A stretch of DNA of 16,046 nucleotides from DASZXJ01 sp035545895 (GTDB lineage: Bacteria; Planctomycetota; Phycisphaerae; Tepidisphaerales; Tepidisphaeraceae). Shown piece after piece: positions 14,262 to 16,046 of this stretch. The position numbers and the translations under genes were made by a program. The stretch spans positions 1 through 16,046 of the forward strand of contig DASZXJ010000099.1 in assembly GCA_035545895.1 (NCBI GenBank). Direction: 5' to 3'. The notes under the pieces were generated by a model. That model searched no databases and was not told where the DNA came from. It was given only the letters and a program-made list of their open reading frames with translations. Numbering within the stretch: position 1 is the first letter of the stretch; each line of letters starts with the position of its first letter.

Positions 14262-15008
14262 TCAGAAAACCCACGTTAATCCAACGGTACTCGTCCAGTC
14301 AGGCCAGTCTCCGGCGACTTTTTTCCCGATGGCTGCATCAAGCGTCAACGTGTCGTTGATCGCATATCGGATGCCGACATTTGAACCCATCGATGTGAGT
14401 TCGCCTTCTATGGGCGTTTCAAATACCAGTTCAGCCACCGGCGCCAATCGATCGGTCCATTGATAGATGATGGCCAGGCCATAGCGAATGACATCGCCTT
14501 CCTCGCGATCGCCGGTCCATGTGTATCCCAGGTTGAAAAGGATACTGGCCCTGTCATTGAGGTCTTTCTGAATGATGTAGGTCAGGTCGTAATCGACCTT
14601 GCCGGTTCCCAAGCCTCTGCGCCGGCTGGCGGTGGGCAGCTTGATAGTCCCGGACAGGCCATGATCAAAAAACGCCTGATCGTGGCGGAGGAAGTTCCAC
14701 TTGAAGGACAGGGTCATGTCGCTGAGTCCCTGTTCATATTCTGTTTCGTCGTCATCGTCTTTTCGACTGTCGAACTGTCCGCCAAGGCCGACTTGCGTTT
14801 CAATGTTCGGCAGTACACCATACGTCAGGGTGAGAGGAACGTCGAAGTGATTATTCGAATCAACGCCAGCATAGCCGGCACCTGTTTCGATCTGAAATTT
14901 GTGAAGTTCCACAGGGAAGGGATCATCGATATTGAGCGGGCGGCCTGCGTACGATAAACCTGTCAGTGCGAGCACCCAAATTAACATGCAAAAACAACAG
15001 GCCTTCAT
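14262..15008 (-). CDS. Outer-membrane beta-barrel transporter-like protein heading the cbiMQO operon
   Basis: A 248-residue protein. Residues 1-21 (MKACCFCMLIWVLALTGLSY) form a signal peptide, and GRPLNIDDPFPVELHKFQIE begins the mature part. Repeated amphipathic strands separated by charged turns (FNLGYTWTGD, then GLAIIYQWTDRLAPVAELVF, NVGIRYAINDTLTLDAAIG) and a terminal aromatic residue (GLTWVF) are typical of outer-membrane barrels. It resembles the transporter-like family named after the MetA pathway of phenol degradation. Its place 23 nt before cbiM suggests a channel or receptor for cobalt or nickel; that is inference. The start at 15008 is preferred over an ATG at 15032 because of the ribosome-binding site at 15017-15022 and because it gives a clean signal peptide. 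Confidence 0.85.
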   Translation of the reverse strand: MKACCFCMLIWVLALTGLSYAGRPLNIDDPFPVELHKFQIETGAGYAGVDSNNHFDVPLTLTYGVLPNIETQVGLGGQFDSRKDDDDETEYEQGLSDMTLSFKWNFLRHDQAFFDHGLSGTIKLPTASRRRGLGTGKVDYDLTYIIQKDLNDRASILFNLGYTWTGDREEGDVIRYGLAIIYQWTDRLAPVAELVFETPIEGELTSMGSNVGIRYAINDTLTLDAAIGKKVAGDWPDWTSTVGLTWVF

Positions 15009-15016
15009 CCGCCGAT

Positions 15017-15022
15017 TCCTTT
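15017..15022 (-). promoter_or_regulatory. Ribosome-binding site fixing the outer-membrane protein start
   Basis: AAAGGA on the minus strand, 8 nt before the ATG at 15008. It lies inside the longer alternative reading from 15032 and so argues against that start. The 90-nt gap up to the aminotransferase stop shows no clear promoter and is too short for a cobalamin riboswitch. Confidence 0.65.
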
Positions 15023-15098
15023 CGACGGCCATGGTAACGCGCGCGGATAAAAAGACGAAAACGCTTCTGCAAAAGAAAAACTGGCGGCGCCGAGTGCA

Positions 15099-16046
15099 TC
15101 ATTTTGCAATGACGTGGCTTACAGCGATTTCCGCCAGCGCATCGGTGGCATATTTCACATCCTGAACAGACAGAAACGGTCCGAAACTGAAGCGGGTCGT
15201 GCCGCCGGTTTCAAGTGTGCCCATGGCCTGGTGGATCAGCGGGGCACAATGAATGCCGCTGCGAGTGAGGATGCCATAATGTGTTTCAAGGACGGCGGAT
15301 AGTTCGTGCGGGTCGATGCCGTTGATTCGAACCGAGAAGACGCCGACGCGGTCGCGCACGCCTTGCGGGCCGAAATAGGTCAGGCCGTCGATATCGGAAA
15401 CTCCATCAATGAACGTGCGCACCAGATCGCGTTCGTGCGAGCCAATCTGCTCGACAGTTTCATCTAGTAACCAGGCGAGCGAAGCGCTCAGGCCCGCGAT
15501 GCCGACGGCGTTGTGGCTGCCGGATTCAAAGCGGTCGGGCATCATGTCAGGCTGACGCGGTTCTTCGCTGACCGAGCCGGTGCCCCCTTCGCGCGTGGTT
15601 TGCAGGATGCTTTCCAGGCCGGGACGGATATATAAAAAGCCGGTCCCCAATGGTCCGAGCAAGCCCTTGTGTCCCGGCGCGGCCAGCAGGTCGATCTGGT
15701 CGGCCTGTACGTCGATTGGCAGATGGCCGGCCGACTGGGCGGCATCGACCAGCAGAGGCACGCCATGTTCCCGGGCAATCGCGCCGATCGCGCGAATCGG
15801 CTGAATCGTGCCGGTGACGTTGCTTCCCTGTCCGATGGCGATCAGCTTCGTATCGGATCGGATGGCTTTACGAACATCATCCGGATTGAGCAAACCGGTT
15901 TTAGGGTCGATGCGCACCCGGGTCTGCTGAACTGTTCCGCGGTCGCACAGCGCTTGAATGGGGCGCAGAATCGAATTGTGATCGATCTGGGCGCAGATCA
16001 CATGGCTCGGCTTGGCTGGGTCGAGAAAACCCTTGATGGCCATGTT
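15099..16046 (-). CDS. Class-V aminotransferase, cysteine-desulfurase-like (partial)
   Basis: C-terminal part, about 315 residues, of a PLP-dependent fold-type-I enzyme; the N-terminus lies beyond 16046, and the Met at 16043 is internal (preceded by Asn). The family landmarks are in order: HNSILRPI (substrate/PLP region), LLVDAAQSAGHLPID with the PLP-contacting Asp and Gln, PGHKGLLGPLGTGFLYIRPG with the Schiff-base Lys, FESGSHN, and RSGIHCAPLIHQAMGTLETG carrying a Cys in the position of the catalytic loop. The HCAPL...GT arrangement matches the cysteine desulfurase family protein group (EF2568-like) rather than classic IscS. Expected to remove sulfur from cysteine; the substrate is unproven. 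It lies 90 nt upstream of the metal-uptake operon on the same strand and could be co-transcribed. Confidence 0.85.
   Translation of the reverse strand, partial: NMAIKGFLDPAKPSHVICAQIDHNSILRPIQALCDRGTVQQTRVRIDPKTGLLNPDDVRKAIRSDTKLIAIGQGSNVTGTIQPIRAIGAIAREHGVPLLVDAAQSAGHLPIDVQADQIDLLAAPGHKGLLGPLGTGFLYIRPGLESILQTTREGGTGSVSEEPRQPDMMPDRFESGSHNAVGIAGLSASLAWLLDETVEQIGSHERDLVRTFIDGVSDIDGLTYFGPQGVRDRVGVFSVRINGIDPHELSAVLETHYGILTRSGIHCAPLIHQAMGTLETGGTTRFSFGPFLSVQDVKYATDALAEIAVSHVIAK

Noticed and set aside
14460..14957. 165-codon plus-strand frame inside the outer-membrane protein gene
   Set aside because: Antisense shadow of a gene with a clear signal peptide, beta strands and a terminal aromatic residue.
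15009..15098. Cobalamin or Ni/Co riboswitch upstream of the metal-uptake operon
   Set aside because: The gap is only 90 nt, and I see no conserved B12-box-like sequence or multi-stem fold.

Overview
The window looks like chromosomal DNA of a planctomycete, probably of the Phycisphaerae side of the phylum. The clues are a PEP-CTERM exported protein, a Minf_1886-type domain (a family known mainly from Planctomycetes and Verrucomicrobia), a CxxCGYNLRGL zinc ribbon, and Ala-Thr-Gln-Pro-rich linkers after signal peptides. This placement is inferred from protein style only; there is no rRNA or other marker gene. No tRNA, rRNA or CRISPR array was seen.

Left part (1-5900): a weak partial minus-strand reading frame at the edge, then plus-strand genes for a small P-loop ATPase (284-850), a 937-residue exported TPR protein (912-3725), a zinc alcohol dehydrogenase of the YahK/cinnamyl-alcohol type with its own promoter (3809-4873), and an exported FKBP peptidyl-prolyl isomerase (5168-5896). 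Between the last two lies a start-less minus-strand coding remnant (4874-5029).

Middle part (5900-9800): a 792-bp IS630-type element flanked by TA duplications, with perfect 24-bp ends but a wrecked transposase. Then come a minus-strand LURP-one/YxjI-like gene, a plus-strand exported TraB/GumN-like gene, and a minus-strand DUF2007/double zinc ribbon/Minf_1886 protein. The TraB-like gene is bracketed by two imperfect palindromes of about 91 and 93 nt with similar architecture; these are the least explained structures in the window. The 9516-9802 intergenic stretch holds a weak promoter candidate and a good ribosome-binding site, and nothing else I can support.

Right part (9800-16046): a PEP-CTERM protein gene closed by a strong intrinsic terminator, and a PA0069/Rv2578c-type radical SAM gene. 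Facing it on the minus strand is a compact metal-uptake operon read right to left: outer-membrane beta-barrel protein, cbiM (fused to a PDGLE/CbiN-like domain), cbiQ, cbiO. An outer-membrane channel plus an energy-coupling-factor cobalt/nickel importer in one transcription unit suggests a route across both membranes. A class-V aminotransferase (cysteine-desulfurase-like), cut by the window edge, lies just upstream on the same strand.
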